Shown: positions 1 through 8,395, counted from the first letter of the stretch. The stretch is DNA of 64,000 nt from Clostridium sp. AM34-11AC (GCF_003435375.1 NZ_QWGL01000008.1:49849-113848); one strand, 5' to 3'. The notes: a model not told the origin generated them from the sequence alone. Numbers and translations: made by a program.

Positions 1-1005
1 ACAGGATGTACTTCTATCTGGGGTAACTCTTCACCGTCCACACCTTACACAGCAAACAAGGCAGGCAAAGGACCGGCTTGGTCTAACTCCCTGTTCGAGG
101 ATAACGCTGAGTTTGGTTATGGTATGTTACTCGCTCAGCAGGCAATCCGCGATGGCTTAAAGGCTAAAGTTGAGGAAGTTGCTGCAAACGAGAACGCTAC
201 AGCAGAAGTAAAAGCTGCATGCCAGGAGTGGTTAGACACATTCGGTGTCGGTGCTACAAACGGTGCTGCAACTGACAAACTCGTAGCTGCTCTTGAGAAC
301 GTTGACTGCCCGACATGTAAGGACATCGTCAAGAACAAAGATTTCCTGGCTAAGAAGTCCCAGTGGATCTTCGGTGGTGACGGTTGGGCTTACGATATCG
401 GATTCAACGGCGTTGACCACGTACTTGCAAGCGGCAAGGATATCAACATCATGGTATTCAACACTGAGGTTTACTCCAACACAGGCGGACAGTCCTCCAA
501 GGCTACTCCGACAGGTGCTGTTGCTCAGTTCGCTGCAGGCGGTAAAGAAGTTAAGCAGAAAGACCTTGCTGCAATCGCTATGAGCTACGGCTATGTATAC
601 GTTGCACAGATCTCCATGGGCGCTGATATGAACCAGACCATCAAGGCAATCGCTGAGGCTGAGGCATATCCGGGACCGTCCCTGATCATCGCTTACGCTC
701 CGTGTATCAACCACGGTATCAAGAAAGGTATGGCAAAGGCTCAGACAGAGGAGAAACTTGCTGTTCAGTCCGGTTACTGGAACCTCTTCAGATTCAACCC
801 GGCAGCTGAGGGCAAGAAGTTCAGCCTTGACTGCAAGCCGGCTACCGTTGACTACCAGGAGTTCATCAAGGGTGAGGTTCGTTACACATCCCTCGCACTT
901 AAGAACCCGGCAAGAGCTGAGAAGCTGTTTGCTAAGGCAGAGCAGAATGCTAAGGATAAGTACGCTTACCTTGAGAAGTTAGTTACACTCTACGATGAGA
1001 AATAA
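1..1005 (+). CDS. nifJ: pyruvate:ferredoxin (flavodoxin) oxidoreductase, C-terminal part
   Basis: The frame is open from base 1, so the gene starts upstream of the window; 334 C-terminal residues are present of a family protein of about 1170. The enzyme oxidatively decarboxylates pyruvate to acetyl-CoA and passes electrons to ferredoxin in the cytoplasm. The visible part is the thiamine diphosphate-binding domain: it opens with TGCTSIWG and SPSTPYT, and carries the GDGWAYDIG...NTEVYSNTGGQ Mg/TPP loop. Paired cysteines (CPTC) precede it, and the conserved late Cys in YAPCINHG helps hold the proximal 4Fe-4S cluster. Codon use is strongly biased, as expected of a highly expressed gene. A strong terminator follows at once. 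Family assignment is near certain; NifJ versus Por naming is convention. Confidence 0.96.
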   Translation, partial: TGCTSIWGNSSPSTPYTANKAGKGPAWSNSLFEDNAEFGYGMLLAQQAIRDGLKAKVEEVAANENATAEVKAACQEWLDTFGVGATNGAATDKLVAALENVDCPTCKDIVKNKDFLAKKSQWIFGGDGWAYDIGFNGVDHVLASGKDINIMVFNTEVYSNTGGQSSKATPTGAVAQFAAGGKEVKQKDLAAIAMSYGYVYVAQISMGADMNQTIKAIAEAEAYPGPSLIIAYAPCINHGIKKGMAKAQTEEKLAVQSGYWNLFRFNPAAEGKKFSLDCKPATVDYQEFIKGEVRYTSLALKNPARAEKLFAKAEQNAKDKYAYLEKLVTLYDEK

Positions 1006-1020
1006 TTAACAGAATCATGA

Positions 1021-1060
1021 AAGACCCCGGAACAGCTTCAGCTGTGGCCGGGGTCTTTTT
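1021..1060 (+). terminator. intrinsic terminator of the pyruvate oxidoreductase gene
   Basis: AAGACCCCGG pairs with CCGGGGTCTT, the inner ACAGCT pairs with AGCTGT, and a T5 run follows. It starts 15 bases after the stop codon. Confidence 0.93.
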
Positions 1061-1157
1061 GCGCTGCGGTGTGCCCGGAAGAAACTGCCGGTGGGCAGCT
1101 GGTGAAAATTTGTGCATGTACGAGACTGTACTGTATCGTAAGAATTCCGTAAGAGAA

Positions 1158-1195
1158 AAGACCGGTGATGTTCATTGACATTACGGGTCTTTTTT
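1158..1195 (+). terminator. hairpin with T-run overlapping a promoter
   Basis: AAGACC...GTGATG pairs with CATTAC...GGTCTT (one G.T pair, one mismatch) and ends in T6. It could be a backup terminator for nifJ. The promoter of the next gene lies inside it, so part of the symmetry may be coincidental. Confidence 0.5.
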
Positions 1196-1203
1196 ACTAT
1201 ATT
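1175..1203 (+). promoter_or_regulatory. promoter of the GntR-ABC operon
   Basis: TTGACA (1175-1180), a 17-base spacer and TATATT (1198-1203) form a near-consensus sigma-A promoter. Transcription would start near 1210, inside the inverted repeat TGTAT-N11-ATACA (1207-1227). That placement suits repression by the GntR protein it would express. Confidence 0.75.
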
Positions 1204-1206
1204 AAG

Positions 1207-1227
1207 TGTATTAAGAGTATTCATACA
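1207..1227 (+). promoter_or_regulatory. possible GntR (YtrA-type) operator
   Basis: TGTAT (1207-1211) and ATACA (1223-1227) form an inverted repeat at the predicted transcription start. GntR proteins commonly autoregulate through such sites. The link to the downstream regulator is inference. Confidence 0.4.
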
Positions 1228-1341
1228 GTTGAGACATGAACGGACATGTGCGAAAAAGTGTGCTGTAAGCTTGCTTGCATAAGCGCTTTTTGTACAGGGC
1301 TGCACATCAAAGTCGCAAGCTGCATAGAAAGGAGGATGCCT

Positions 1342-1731
1342 ATGATTCTATTAGATTACAAAGACCGCCGCCCGATCTACGAACAGGTGGTTTCAAAGCT
1401 CGAGGAGCTGATGCTGCTCGGTGTCATGAAAGAGAATGAACCGCTGCCATCGGTGCGGGCTCTTGCGATGGACCTGTCCATCAACCCGAATACGATCCAG
1501 CGCGCCTATGTGGAACTGGAGCGGCAGGGGTATATTTACACAGTGAAGGGGAAGGGAAGTTTTGTGGCAGATAATACAGTGATGAAGGAAAACAGGAAGA
1601 AGGAAGTTCTCCTTCAGGTGAGTGACATGATCGATGAGGCGATCCGGGTGGGAATTCCCGGCGATGAGATCAAAAATATGGTAGAGATCCAGTATAAAGC
1701 GGCAAAGAGGAACGGAGGTGGAGAAGCATGA
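1342..1731 (+). CDS. GntR-family transcriptional regulator, YtrA type
   Basis: A 129-residue DNA-binding repressor. A winged helix-turn-helix fills about residues 9-75 (PIYEQVV..., then PLPSVRALA and SINPNTIQRAYVELE, ending with the wing GKGSFVA). Only a short helical tail follows, so the large effector domain of FadR/HutC types is missing; this is the YtrA layout. The start is set by AAGGAGG ending seven bases before ATG 1342; another ATG six bases earlier is too close to that site. Its stop overlaps the ABC ATPase start (ATGA), so the two are translationally coupled. YtrA-type proteins usually repress the adjacent transporter operon, often in response to cell-wall stress. The inducer here is unknown. 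Confidence 0.93.
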   Translation: MILLDYKDRRPIYEQVVSKLEELMLLGVMKENEPLPSVRALAMDLSINPNTIQRAYVELERQGYIYTVKGKGSFVADNTVMKENRKKEVLLQVSDMIDEAIRVGIPGDEIKNMVEIQYKAAKRNGGGEA

Positions 1732-2627
1732 TTGAGACAAGTGGATTGACAAAACGGTTTGATGATATTCTGGCGGTCGATCACATCAGCGCGAAGATCA
1801 GGGACGGCAGTGTGTTCGGACTGATCGGAACGAACGGTGCCGGAAAAAGTACATTTCTGCGCATGGTCAGCGGAATCTTAAAACCGGATGAGGGAGCAGT
1901 GCTGATCGATGGTGAAAACGTGTACGAGAACCCGGCGGTGAAATCGAGATTCTTTTATATCTCAGATGACCAGTATTTTTTCGCCAACGGAACCCCGTTG
2001 GAGCTTATGAAATTTTATAAGTCTATCTACCCGGCTTTTGATGAGCCAAGATTTTTCCATCTCTTACAGTCCTTTGATCTGGACAAAAAGAGAAAGATCT
2101 CCACATTCTCAAAGGGAATGAAAAAACAGCTTTCCATCATTTACGGAATCTGCGCGGGAACGGACTATATCTTCTGCGACGAGACCTTTGACGGTCTGGA
2201 TCCGGTGATGCGTCAGGCGGTAAAGAGCCTGTTCGCGAGCGATATGGCGGAGCGGAATCTGACTCCGATCATCGCCTCCCACAACCTGAGAGAGCTGGAG
2301 GATATCTGTGATCATGTCGGCCTTTTACACAAAGGCGGGATCCTGCTCTCTAAGGATCTGGACGATATGAAGTTAAACATTCACAAGATCCAGTGTGTCT
2401 TAAAACCCGGCATAAAAGTGGAAGATCTTACGGAGCTTGATATCTTAAAGACAGAATACAGGGGAAGTCTTGCGACGATCACCGTCCGCGGTTCGAGGGA
2501 GAATGTAGAACGGCAGATGGCGGCGTGCGAACCGCTGTTCTTCGAGCTGATCCCGCTGTCTTTGGAGGAGATCTTTATCAGTGAAACGGAGGTGGCAGGA
2601 TATGACATCAAGAAACTTATTTTTTAA
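1728..2627 (+). CDS. ABC transporter ATP-binding protein
   Basis: A 299-residue cytoplasmic ATPase that would energise the permease encoded next. Walker A is GTNGAGKST (residues 34-42), the signature is the variant FSKGMKKQ in place of LSGGQ, and Walker B reads YIFCDETFDGLDP, followed by the switch His in ASHNLRELED. A C-terminal extension of about 90 residues has no recognised motif. It overlaps the GntR gene by four bases and the permease gene by about 26 bases, so the three form one operon. The variant signature and GntR neighbour match the YtrB/BcrA-like groups linked to cell-envelope stress or antimicrobial export. The substrate is unknown. Confidence 0.93.
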   Translation: MIETSGLTKRFDDILAVDHISAKIRDGSVFGLIGTNGAGKSTFLRMVSGILKPDEGAVLIDGENVYENPAVKSRFFYISDDQYFFANGTPLELMKFYKSIYPAFDEPRFFHLLQSFDLDKKRKISTFSKGMKKQLSIIYGICAGTDYIFCDETFDGLDPVMRQAVKSLFASDMAERNLTPIIASHNLRELEDICDHVGLLHKGGILLSKDLDDMKLNIHKIQCVLKPGIKVEDLTELDILKTEYRGSLATITVRGSRENVERQMAACEPLFFELIPLSLEEIFISETEVAGYDIKKLIF

Positions 2628-5058
2628 ACTTATGAAGGAGGACCTGAAGCGGCGACTCTGGGCCATTGGTTTTTCGGTTCTGGCGCTGTTTTTTGCGATG
2701 CCGATGGCGGCAGCCATGGGGATCGGAGAGATCGGAAACCAGTACAAGCAATGGCTGATCTCCGGAACCGGATACGAGAATATGGTGCCGGAGGCACTGC
2801 GTCAGACGAAGATCCTGCGGCTTGCCGGTGAGATCCTGGGTTTTGAAAATTATGCCCTCTTCATGGTGGTCGGAGCCGCGGCGATGATTCTCGGACTCAC
2901 AGGATTTTTGTATCTCCACTCAAAGAAACAGATCGATTTTTACAACAGCCTCCCTGTGAAGAGGGAGATGCTGTTTACCGTGAAATTCTTTGACGGATTT
3001 CTGATCATCCTGGCCGCTTACCTGATCAATATGTTTGCGGCGTTTGGAGTTTTCTGCGGAAACGGGATCGCGGCGGGCGATCTTTTCAAGGTGATGTTTG
3101 CTTCCTTCGCGGTCAATATGATCGGATTTCTCCTGATCTATGTGGTGATGGTGATCGCGGTGCTTCTCACAGGGAATCTCTTTATCTCGATCCTCGGCGC
3201 AGGCGTCCTGTACGGATATTTGCCGGCGGTCTCCCTGCTGATCGAGGGCTTAAAATCCCTGTTCTTTGTGACACGGGGAAGAGAAGGCGATGTGTATTGG
3301 CTTGCAAAATACGGTTCCCCCATCGGCTATTTCACAAAACTGGCAGGCGCGGGGCTTGATGCGTTCCACTCAGACCAGTTTTATGACGATATCGACTATG
3401 GATTTTCCAGGATCCAGATGGAGCTGCAGAGTACCGCTGACAGCGGCGCAGAGCTCTTAAAGCTTTGCGGGCTCGGGATCTTTGCGGCGGTGATCCTCAC
3501 CGGGATCGCACTGGTCCTCTATAGGATCCGACCGTCGGAGGCGGCGGGAAAGGCCATGTCATTTAAGAAGACTCAGGCGCCGATCAAGATTCTGCTTCTC
3601 ATTCCGATGACCGTGACCACGACGGTATTCTTATGGAGCATCTACTACAGCGGCGTATGGGCAGCGGTCGGCTTTGTACTTGGACTTGTACTTACGAGCT
3701 GCCTCATCGAGATCATTTATCATTTTGATTTCACGAAGCTTTTTGCAAATCCGGTCCAGACGGTGATCGGAGGTGCCATAGCTATTCTGGTGGTGGGGGC
3801 CTTCTGGATGGACGTTTTTGGATATGATTCCTATATTCCGGACGAAAAGGACTTCGTATCCGCATCCATCGACCTGAACCTTGACAATGAGCCGGACTGC
3901 GGGCTTCCGTACCGGAGCGGTGATTCTTATAATTGGCGCTATATGAATTCAAGTGATTACGCGGACGCAAATATGAAGCTTACCGATTACGCTGTAGTCC
4001 GTGCCTTTGCGGAAAAGGCGGTAGAGAACGCGAAGCAGCAGAGAAACCAGCAGATAAAAGGCGACGGCTCCTACAGCTACCGCGATGACGGCGGCTATAT
4101 GATCTATGTTAAGGCAGGCTACCGGCAGAAAAACGGAAAGACGGTTTATCGTTCTTACCGGATCACCCGTTCCGTTCTTGGCAGTACCCTGGATGAGATC
4201 TATGCGACGAAGGAGTACAAGGACGGCACATATCCGGTGATGTCCTATCAGCCGGAGAATATCACGGGGATCTACTGGCTGTCAGACCGTGGTATCCTTG
4301 AAGTGAGTGCGGATGACACACTTCGCGCGGAGATCCTCGCGGCGTATCAGGAGGAATTGGCAGGGCTCACCATCAATGAGAGAGCCGTCGAGGTTCCGGT
4401 GGCAGCACTGAGATTTCTCACAAAGGCGGAGAATGAGTATCTCGGCGCGATCAGCAGCCAGAGAGGCTATACTTCCCAGGGATTCCAGATGGAAGATATG
4501 CAGATAGTGAACTTTGTTCCGGTCTATCCGTCCTTTACAAAGACGATTGCCCTCTTAAAGCAGGCGGGCACGGATGTGACAGCGAAGCTCTCTGCGGATG
4601 ATGTCACACAGGTAAAGATCCTGTATCCGACGGAGTATGAGAGTACTGCAGCCGGGGAGAATGCGGTCACAGGAGAGGACGTCCCGATCAGCGAAAAAAG
4701 CGGGGGAGTGACGGCAGAAACGGAATTGAAGGCTGTTTCTTATGGCGGTCAGAAGATGCTCACCATCGTAAATGACGGGTCGGAGGAGAACCGAAGGAAG
4801 ATCGAGGAGATTCTTTTCGCCAGTGCGCCGGAGATCATGCTTGACAGAAACCGCCTCTGCACCTATGAGATGGGAATCGAGATCGATGTGTCCATAAAAC
4901 CCGACAGCGCCTTTTCCTTCGGAAATGGAACTGTGGATGAACGGGTCTACCGGATCATGGGAGATACGGTTCCGGAGTGTATTGAGAAAGCGTTAAATTA
5001 CAGTAAAATCAGTACAAAATATGTTAGAAAAGGCATCGGAGTGATGAAAAACGATTGA
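2602..5058 (+). CDS. large ABC-2-type permease with C-terminal soluble domain (DUF6449-like)
   Basis: An 818-residue membrane partner of the preceding ATPase. The N-terminal 330 residues or so hold about six hydrophobic segments with the motif LHSKKQIDFYNSLPVKRE between the first ones, typical of ABC-2 permeases. Two more segments follow near residues 335-400. The last 400 residues are hydrophilic, rich in Tyr, Asp and Glu, and probably extracytoplasmic. ATG 2602 was chosen over GTG 2581 because GGAGG lies about nine bases upstream of it. The layout resembles Lachnospiraceae proteins annotated with DUF6449. A role in export or sensing at the envelope is inference. A promoter for the next gene overlaps its stop codon. 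Confidence 0.85.
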   Translation: MTSRNLFFKLMKEDLKRRLWAIGFSVLALFFAMPMAAAMGIGEIGNQYKQWLISGTGYENMVPEALRQTKILRLAGEILGFENYALFMVVGAAAMILGLTGFLYLHSKKQIDFYNSLPVKREMLFTVKFFDGFLIILAAYLINMFAAFGVFCGNGIAAGDLFKVMFASFAVNMIGFLLIYVVMVIAVLLTGNLFISILGAGVLYGYLPAVSLLIEGLKSLFFVTRGREGDVYWLAKYGSPIGYFTKLAGAGLDAFHSDQFYDDIDYGFSRIQMELQSTADSGAELLKLCGLGIFAAVILTGIALVLYRIRPSEAAGKAMSFKKTQAPIKILLLIPMTVTTTVFLWSIYYSGVWAAVGFVLGLVLTSCLIEIIYHFDFTKLFANPVQTVIGGAIAILVVGAFWMDVFGYDSYIPDEKDFVSASIDLNLDNEPDCGLPYRSGDSYNWRYMNSSDYADANMKLTDYAVVRAFAEKAVENAKQQRNQQIKGDGSYSYRDDGGYMIYVKAGYRQKNGKTVYRSYRITRSVLGSTLDEIYATKEYKDGTYPVMSYQPENITGIYWLSDRGILEVSADDTLRAEILAAYQEELAGLTINERAVEVPVAALRFLTKAENEYLGAISSQRGYTSQGFQMEDMQIVNFVPVYPSFTKTIALLKQAGTDVTAKLSADDVTQVKILYPTEYESTAAGENAVTGEDVPISEKSGGVTAETELKAVSYGGQKMLTIVNDGSEENRRKIEEILFASAPEIMLDRNRLCTYEMGIEIDVSIKPDSAFSFGNGTVDERVYRIMGDTVPECIEKALNYSKISTKYVRKGIGVMKND

Positions 5059-5083
5059 TAGATCAACGAATATCATGTATAAT
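5055..5083 (+). promoter_or_regulatory. promoter of the DUF368 gene, overlapping the permease stop codon
   Basis: TTGATA (5055-5060), a 17-base spacer and TATAAT (5078-5083) make an almost ideal sigma-A promoter. The TGA stop of the permease gene lies within the -35 hexamer. Confidence 0.8.
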
Positions 5084-5106
5084 CGAACAAGTCTGAATAG
5101 GAGAGG

Positions 5107-5137
5107 AAAAACCTGGCAGGGAACTGCCGGGTTTTGC
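5107..5137 (+). terminator. hairpin with T-run in the DUF368 leader
   Basis: AACCTGGCAG pairs with CTGCCGGGTT across a GGAA loop, followed by TTTTG. It could terminate the ABC operon. It lies about 20 bases after the predicted DUF368 transcription start, so it may instead act as a leader attenuator or a 5' stabilising hairpin. Confidence 0.6.
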
Positions 5138-5182
5138 CGTTTCCTGAATCTGAAATATGGATAGAAAAATCGGAGGTTTATC

Positions 5183-6061
5183 ATGGAATTTTTTGGAAAT
5201 ATCATAAAGGGGATCATGATCGGCATCGCGAACATCATTCCGGGCGTTTCCGGAGGAACAATGGCGGTGTCTCTCGGTATCTATGACCGGCTCATCGGTT
5301 CGATCTCCGGCCTGTTTCGGGAATTCAAAAAGAGTATCCTGTTTCTGATCCCGATCATTATCGGCGCCGGAATCGGCATTGTGGGTTTTACCTACGCCAT
5401 CGAATACCTGCTCGATAAGCATACCTTCGTTACCTGTATGGCATTTGTGGGCCTGATCCTCGGTGGACTTCCGGCGATCTTTTCGTCCATGAGGGCAAAG
5501 GTATCTTCGGGCGGGGTCGGTGTGTTTGGAATCCTTGCCTTTGTGATCGCCTTTGCGATCTCCGGCGGCATGCCGCTTTTAAAGGAGAGCAAGGACGCCC
5601 TCACGGTGATTGCGGTGACTCCGGGAAATATGGTGATCTTATTTATCCTCGGTATTGTGGCTTCTGCCACAATGGTAATTCCGGGTGTTTCCGGCTCCAT
5701 GATGCTGATGATCTTCGGCTATTATTACGCGATCATCAATACGATCAAGACATTCCTTGACAATCTCCGCGCCTTTGACCTTGCGGGCATGAAGGAGGGG
5801 ATCCTGCTCCTGGCGCCGTTCGGGATCGGCGTGGTTTTGGGAATCGTTCTGATCGCAAAGCTGATCACGTTCCTCTTTGAAAAGTACGGCGTGCAGACAT
5901 TCTGCGCGATCTTAGGCCTCGTGATCTCGTCCCCGATCGCAATCTTTATCAACACGGGACTTGTATCGAAGCTCGGCTCCCTGTCACTGTGGGAGATCTT
6001 ATTTGGAATCGTCCTCATGGCTGCCGGGGCTTTCATTACGGTATTTGTGGGCGAGCGGTAA
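5183..6061 (+). CDS. DUF368 domain integral membrane protein
   Basis: A 292-residue membrane protein with about eight hydrophobic segments. The family signature IANIIPGVSGGTMAVSLGIYD appears near the N terminus and is echoed mid-protein by VIPGVSGSMMLMIFGYY, so the protein looks like an internal inverted duplication. DUF368/PopT-like proteins have been linked to recycling of undecaprenyl phosphate across the membrane; here that role is an inference from family. The start ATG 5183 follows CGGAGG by about eight bases. The gene has its own promoter and is closed by a convergent terminator. Confidence 0.9.
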   Translation: MEFFGNIIKGIMIGIANIIPGVSGGTMAVSLGIYDRLIGSISGLFREFKKSILFLIPIIIGAGIGIVGFTYAIEYLLDKHTFVTCMAFVGLILGGLPAIFSSMRAKVSSGGVGVFGILAFVIAFAISGGMPLLKESKDALTVIAVTPGNMVILFILGIVASATMVIPGVSGSMMLMIFGYYYAIINTIKTFLDNLRAFDLAGMKEGILLLAPFGIGVVLGIVLIAKLITFLFEKYGVQTFCAILGLVISSPIAIFINTGLVSKLGSLSLWEILFGIVLMAAGAFITVFVGER

Positions 6062-6064
6062 ATA

Positions 6065-6125
6065 AAAAAGACCGTCTGCGGGAAATGATAGGAAAGATAT
6101 CCTATGCCCACAGACGGTCTTTTTA
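6065..6125 (+). terminator. bidirectional terminator between convergent genes
   Basis: AAAAAGACCGTCTG and CAGACGGTCTTTTT form a 14-bp stem, with inner GGG/CCC and AGGA/TCCT pairs. A-tract and T-run flank it, so it can serve both DUF368 (+) and the zinc-ribbon gene (-). Confidence 0.93.
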
Positions 6126-6139
6126 CTCGATTTATTAGT

Positions 6140-6157
6140 TCCGGTCCCACAGGACCG
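6140..6157. repeat. small perfect inverted repeat near the zinc-ribbon gene stop
   Basis: CCGGTCC-CACA-GGACCGG is a perfect 7-bp stem with a 4-base loop in the gap between the bidirectional terminator and the stop codon of the minus-strand gene. It could add to transcript-end stability. Confidence 0.5.
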
Positions 6158-6178
6158 GTCCCGCCATTGCGAAATAGC

Positions 6179-6700
6179 TTATTCCTGATCCTCTGTAACG
6201 TTCACAGTTGTCTCAGCAGCTTCGGTCTCAAACTTCTCATCCGGTACTGCCTCGCAGGTGCAGGTCTCAGCAGTCGTTTCTTCTCCGGCGGTTTCAGACG
6301 CTTCGGCTGTATCGACAACATCGATATCGTCGCCCTCCGGTTTTGCCTCCGCGATCTTTGCGCCGCACTTGCTGCAGAAAGCAGAGGTCTTTTCAATCTT
6401 TGCACCGCATTCCGGACAGTGGATAAATCCTTCTAAGGTGGAGAGCTTGTCCTGAAGCTCGTCGATGGTCTTTAAGCTTTCGCGGATCAGGGTGAATTCT
6501 GCAGTGTATGCCTCCTCATCTGCTTCATTTGCGGCTTCGAATACCTTTTTGCCGATCTGCGCATACTGGCGGTTCAGCGCCTCCTTCTCCCTTGAGAGCT
6601 GCGTCTTTAACTGGACCGTGTCAGAAAGCTCCTTTGTCTTCTGGGCAACCTGTTTCCCGGTTTCGGTGAGGCTGCGTTTCATATCTGTAAAAAATGCCAT
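6179..6700 (-). CDS. coiled-coil zinc-ribbon protein, function unknown
   Basis: A 173-residue soluble protein. Residues 1-90 are helical and charged (likely coiled coil: TETGKQVAQKTKELSD, LSREKEALNRQYAQIGKKVFE). A zinc ribbon with CPEC and CSKC pairs (Cys95, 98, 109, 112) follows, then an acidic Thr/Glu-rich tail. The start is supported by AAAGGAG upstream on the minus strand and by a consensus promoter. Many Lachnospiraceae carry similar small zinc-ribbon proteins with no assigned role, and I do not assign one. It is convergent with DUF368 and divergent from metY. Confidence 0.85.
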   Translation of the reverse strand: MAFFTDMKRSLTETGKQVAQKTKELSDTVQLKTQLSREKEALNRQYAQIGKKVFEAANEADEEAYTAEFTLIRESLKTIDELQDKLSTLEGFIHCPECGAKIEKTSAFCSKCGAKIAEAKPEGDDIDVVDTAEASETAGEETTAETCTCEAVPDEKFETEAAETTVNVTEDQE

Positions 6701-6734
6701 TGCAATAAACTCCTTTCGAAAGTGGATTGGTACG

Positions 6735-6752
6735 GCCGCCTTAAAAGGCGGC
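6735..6752 (-). repeat. GC-rich hairpin in the leader of the zinc-ribbon gene
   Basis: GCCGCCTT and AAGGCGGC form a perfect inverted repeat about eight bases after the predicted minus-strand transcription start. It would sit at the 5' end of the mRNA, where such stems often protect against decay. Confidence 0.6.
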
Positions 6753-6766
6753 GATATATTGTCTCT

Positions 6767-6795
6767 ATTTTAATCTTTTTAGAAGAAAAAGTCAA
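6767..6795 (-). promoter_or_regulatory. promoter of the zinc-ribbon gene
   Basis: On the minus strand TTGACT (6795-6790), a 17-base spacer and TAAAAT (6772-6767) match the sigma-A consensus well. Confidence 0.75.
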
Positions 6796-6922
6796 TTTCC
6801 AATGCCAGATTCATGAAGCGGCGGAAAAATCCAATGCCACCGCTGTATTGTACAGAATTTTCAGATCGGAAAATTCCTGCCCGCATACAGTAACCGCAGA
6901 ACAATTATAGGACTTTAGTAGG

Positions 6923-6951
6923 TTGATGCGAAAGATAAAGTGTGCTATGAT
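6923..6951 (+). promoter_or_regulatory. promoter of metY
   Basis: TTGATG (6923-6928), a 17-base spacer and TATGAT (6946-6951) are followed by a leader of about 60 bases to the metY start. Confidence 0.75.
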
Positions 6952-7017
6952 AGAAGCATTCAGCAGGTCTGCGCTTCCTGCGCAGTCCATATGTCAGACA
7001 TAATGGAGGAAACGATC

Positions 7018-8298
7018 ATGGGAGAAAAGAGAAAACCGGCAACGATCTGTATCCAGAGCGGATGGAAACCAAAGAACGGAGAGCCGAGAGTTCTTCCGAT
7101 TTATCAGAGCACAACTTTTAAATATGAGACGAGCGAGCAGATGGGAAGACTGTTCGATCTGGAGGAAGATGGCTATTTCTATACAAGACTTGCGAACCCG
7201 ACGAATGATGCGGTAGCGGAAAAGATCTGTGAGCTGGAAGGCGGAGTGGCTGCGATGCTCACATCTTCCGGACAGGCGGCGAACTACTATGCGGCTTTTA
7301 ATATCTGCAATGCGGGTGACCATATTATCAGCGCAGCGACGATCTACGGCGGAACCTCCAACCTGTTTACAGTGACAATGAAAAAACAGGGGATTGATGT
7401 GACTCTGGTGGATCCGGACGCACCGGAGGAGGAGATCGAGAAGGCGTTCCGTCCGAATACAAAAATGGTATTCGGTGAGACGATCGCGAACCCGGCTCTT
7501 GTCGTTCTCGATATTGAGAAATTTGCGCGGCTTGCCCACAGACATGGGGTGCCGCTTATCGTGGATAACACGTTTGCGACACCGATCAACTGCCGGCCGT
7601 TCGAGTGGGGCGCGGATATCGTGACCCATTCTACCACAAAATATATGGACGGACATGCGATGACTGTCGGAGGCTGCATCGTTGACAGCGGAAACTTCGA
7701 CTGGAATGCCCATGCGGATAAATTTCCGGGACTTACCACACCGGATGAATCCTATCATGGAATCGTGTATACCGAGCGCTTCGGTAAGAAAGCCTATATC
7801 ACAAAGGCGACCGCGCAGCTTATGCGCGATCTCGGATCGATCCCGTCCCCGATGAACTCCTTCCTTTTAAATGTTGGTCTTGAGACCCTGCACCTGAGAA
7901 TGCCGAAGCATTGCGAGAACGCCCAGAGGGTTGCGGAGTGGCTGCTTGCGAGAGAGGACGTGGCATGGGTCAATTATCCGGGCTTAAAGGAGAATAAGTA
8001 CCATGCTCTGGCTGAAAAATATATGCCGGACGGAAGCTGCGGCGTGATCTCTTTTGGATTAAAGGGCGGAAGACGGGCGGCAGGAGAGTTCATGGACAAA
8101 CTGAAATTCGTTGCCATCGTCACACATGTTGCCGATGCGAGAACCTGTATTCTCCATCCGGCAAGCCATACCCATCGCCAGCTTACCGATGAGCAGCTCG
8201 TGGAGGCGGGAGTTGATCCGTCCCTGATCCGGCTCAGCGTTGGAATTGAGGATGCGGATGACATTATTGAAGATTTAAGACAGGCACTGGAAGATTAA
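7018..8298 (+). CDS. metY: O-acetylhomoserine sulfhydrylase (PLP-dependent)
   Basis: A 426-residue cytoplasmic enzyme of the Cys/Met metabolism PLP family that makes homocysteine (or cysteine) from O-acetylhomoserine (or O-acetylserine) and sulfide. Visible marks are the N-terminal LPIYQSTTF, the phosphate-binding TSSGQAANYY, the aspartate in VDNTFATP and the PLP lysine Lys208 in HSTTKYMDGH. The C-terminal TRIHPASHTHRQ-type segment (ILHPASHTHRQL) is typical of the sulfhydrylase branch. Start 7018 is set by GGAGGA eight bases upstream; upstream in-frame ATGs lack a ribosome site. It stands alone with its own promoter. Cystathionine gamma-synthase is the main alternative; length and motifs favour MetY. 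Confidence 0.92.
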   Translation: MGEKRKPATICIQSGWKPKNGEPRVLPIYQSTTFKYETSEQMGRLFDLEEDGYFYTRLANPTNDAVAEKICELEGGVAAMLTSSGQAANYYAAFNICNAGDHIISAATIYGGTSNLFTVTMKKQGIDVTLVDPDAPEEEIEKAFRPNTKMVFGETIANPALVVLDIEKFARLAHRHGVPLIVDNTFATPINCRPFEWGADIVTHSTTKYMDGHAMTVGGCIVDSGNFDWNAHADKFPGLTTPDESYHGIVYTERFGKKAYITKATAQLMRDLGSIPSPMNSFLLNVGLETLHLRMPKHCENAQRVAEWLLAREDVAWVNYPGLKENKYHALAEKYMPDGSCGVISFGLKGGRRAAGEFMDKLKFVAIVTHVADARTCILHPASHTHRQLTDEQLVEAGVDPSLIRLSVGIEDADDIIEDLRQALED

Positions 8299-8395
8299 AT
8301 GCTCCTGATGTGCAGGCTGTGTTGAGGACCAGATGACAAGAAGCCGCCGGGGAAACAGTCTCTGGAGGCCTAACAGAAGATATGAGGCATAATTT

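Larger units (their letters stand above)
1006..1341 (+). other. gene-free stretch between nifJ and the GntR gene
   Basis: This 336-base gap holds the nifJ terminator, a second hairpin with a T-run (1158-1195), a near-consensus promoter (1175-1203), a possible operator (1207-1227) and a leader of about 130 bases before the GntR start. I see no small gene or RNA gene in it. Confidence 0.7.
6701..7017. other. divergent intergenic region, zinc-ribbon gene / metY
   Basis: This 317-base gap holds both divergent promoters (6767-6795 on minus, 6923-6951 on plus) and the leader hairpin 6735-6752. I looked for a SAM riboswitch or T-box leader before metY and found neither. Confidence 0.65.

Noticed and set aside
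6840-7017. SAM riboswitch or T-box before metY
   Set aside because: Only a promoter and a short unstructured leader of about 60 bases precede the start codon.
6994-7758. Minus-strand open frame opposite metY (about 254 codons)
   Set aside because: Entirely antisense to metY, with basic, Arg/His-rich composition and no promoter or ribosome site.
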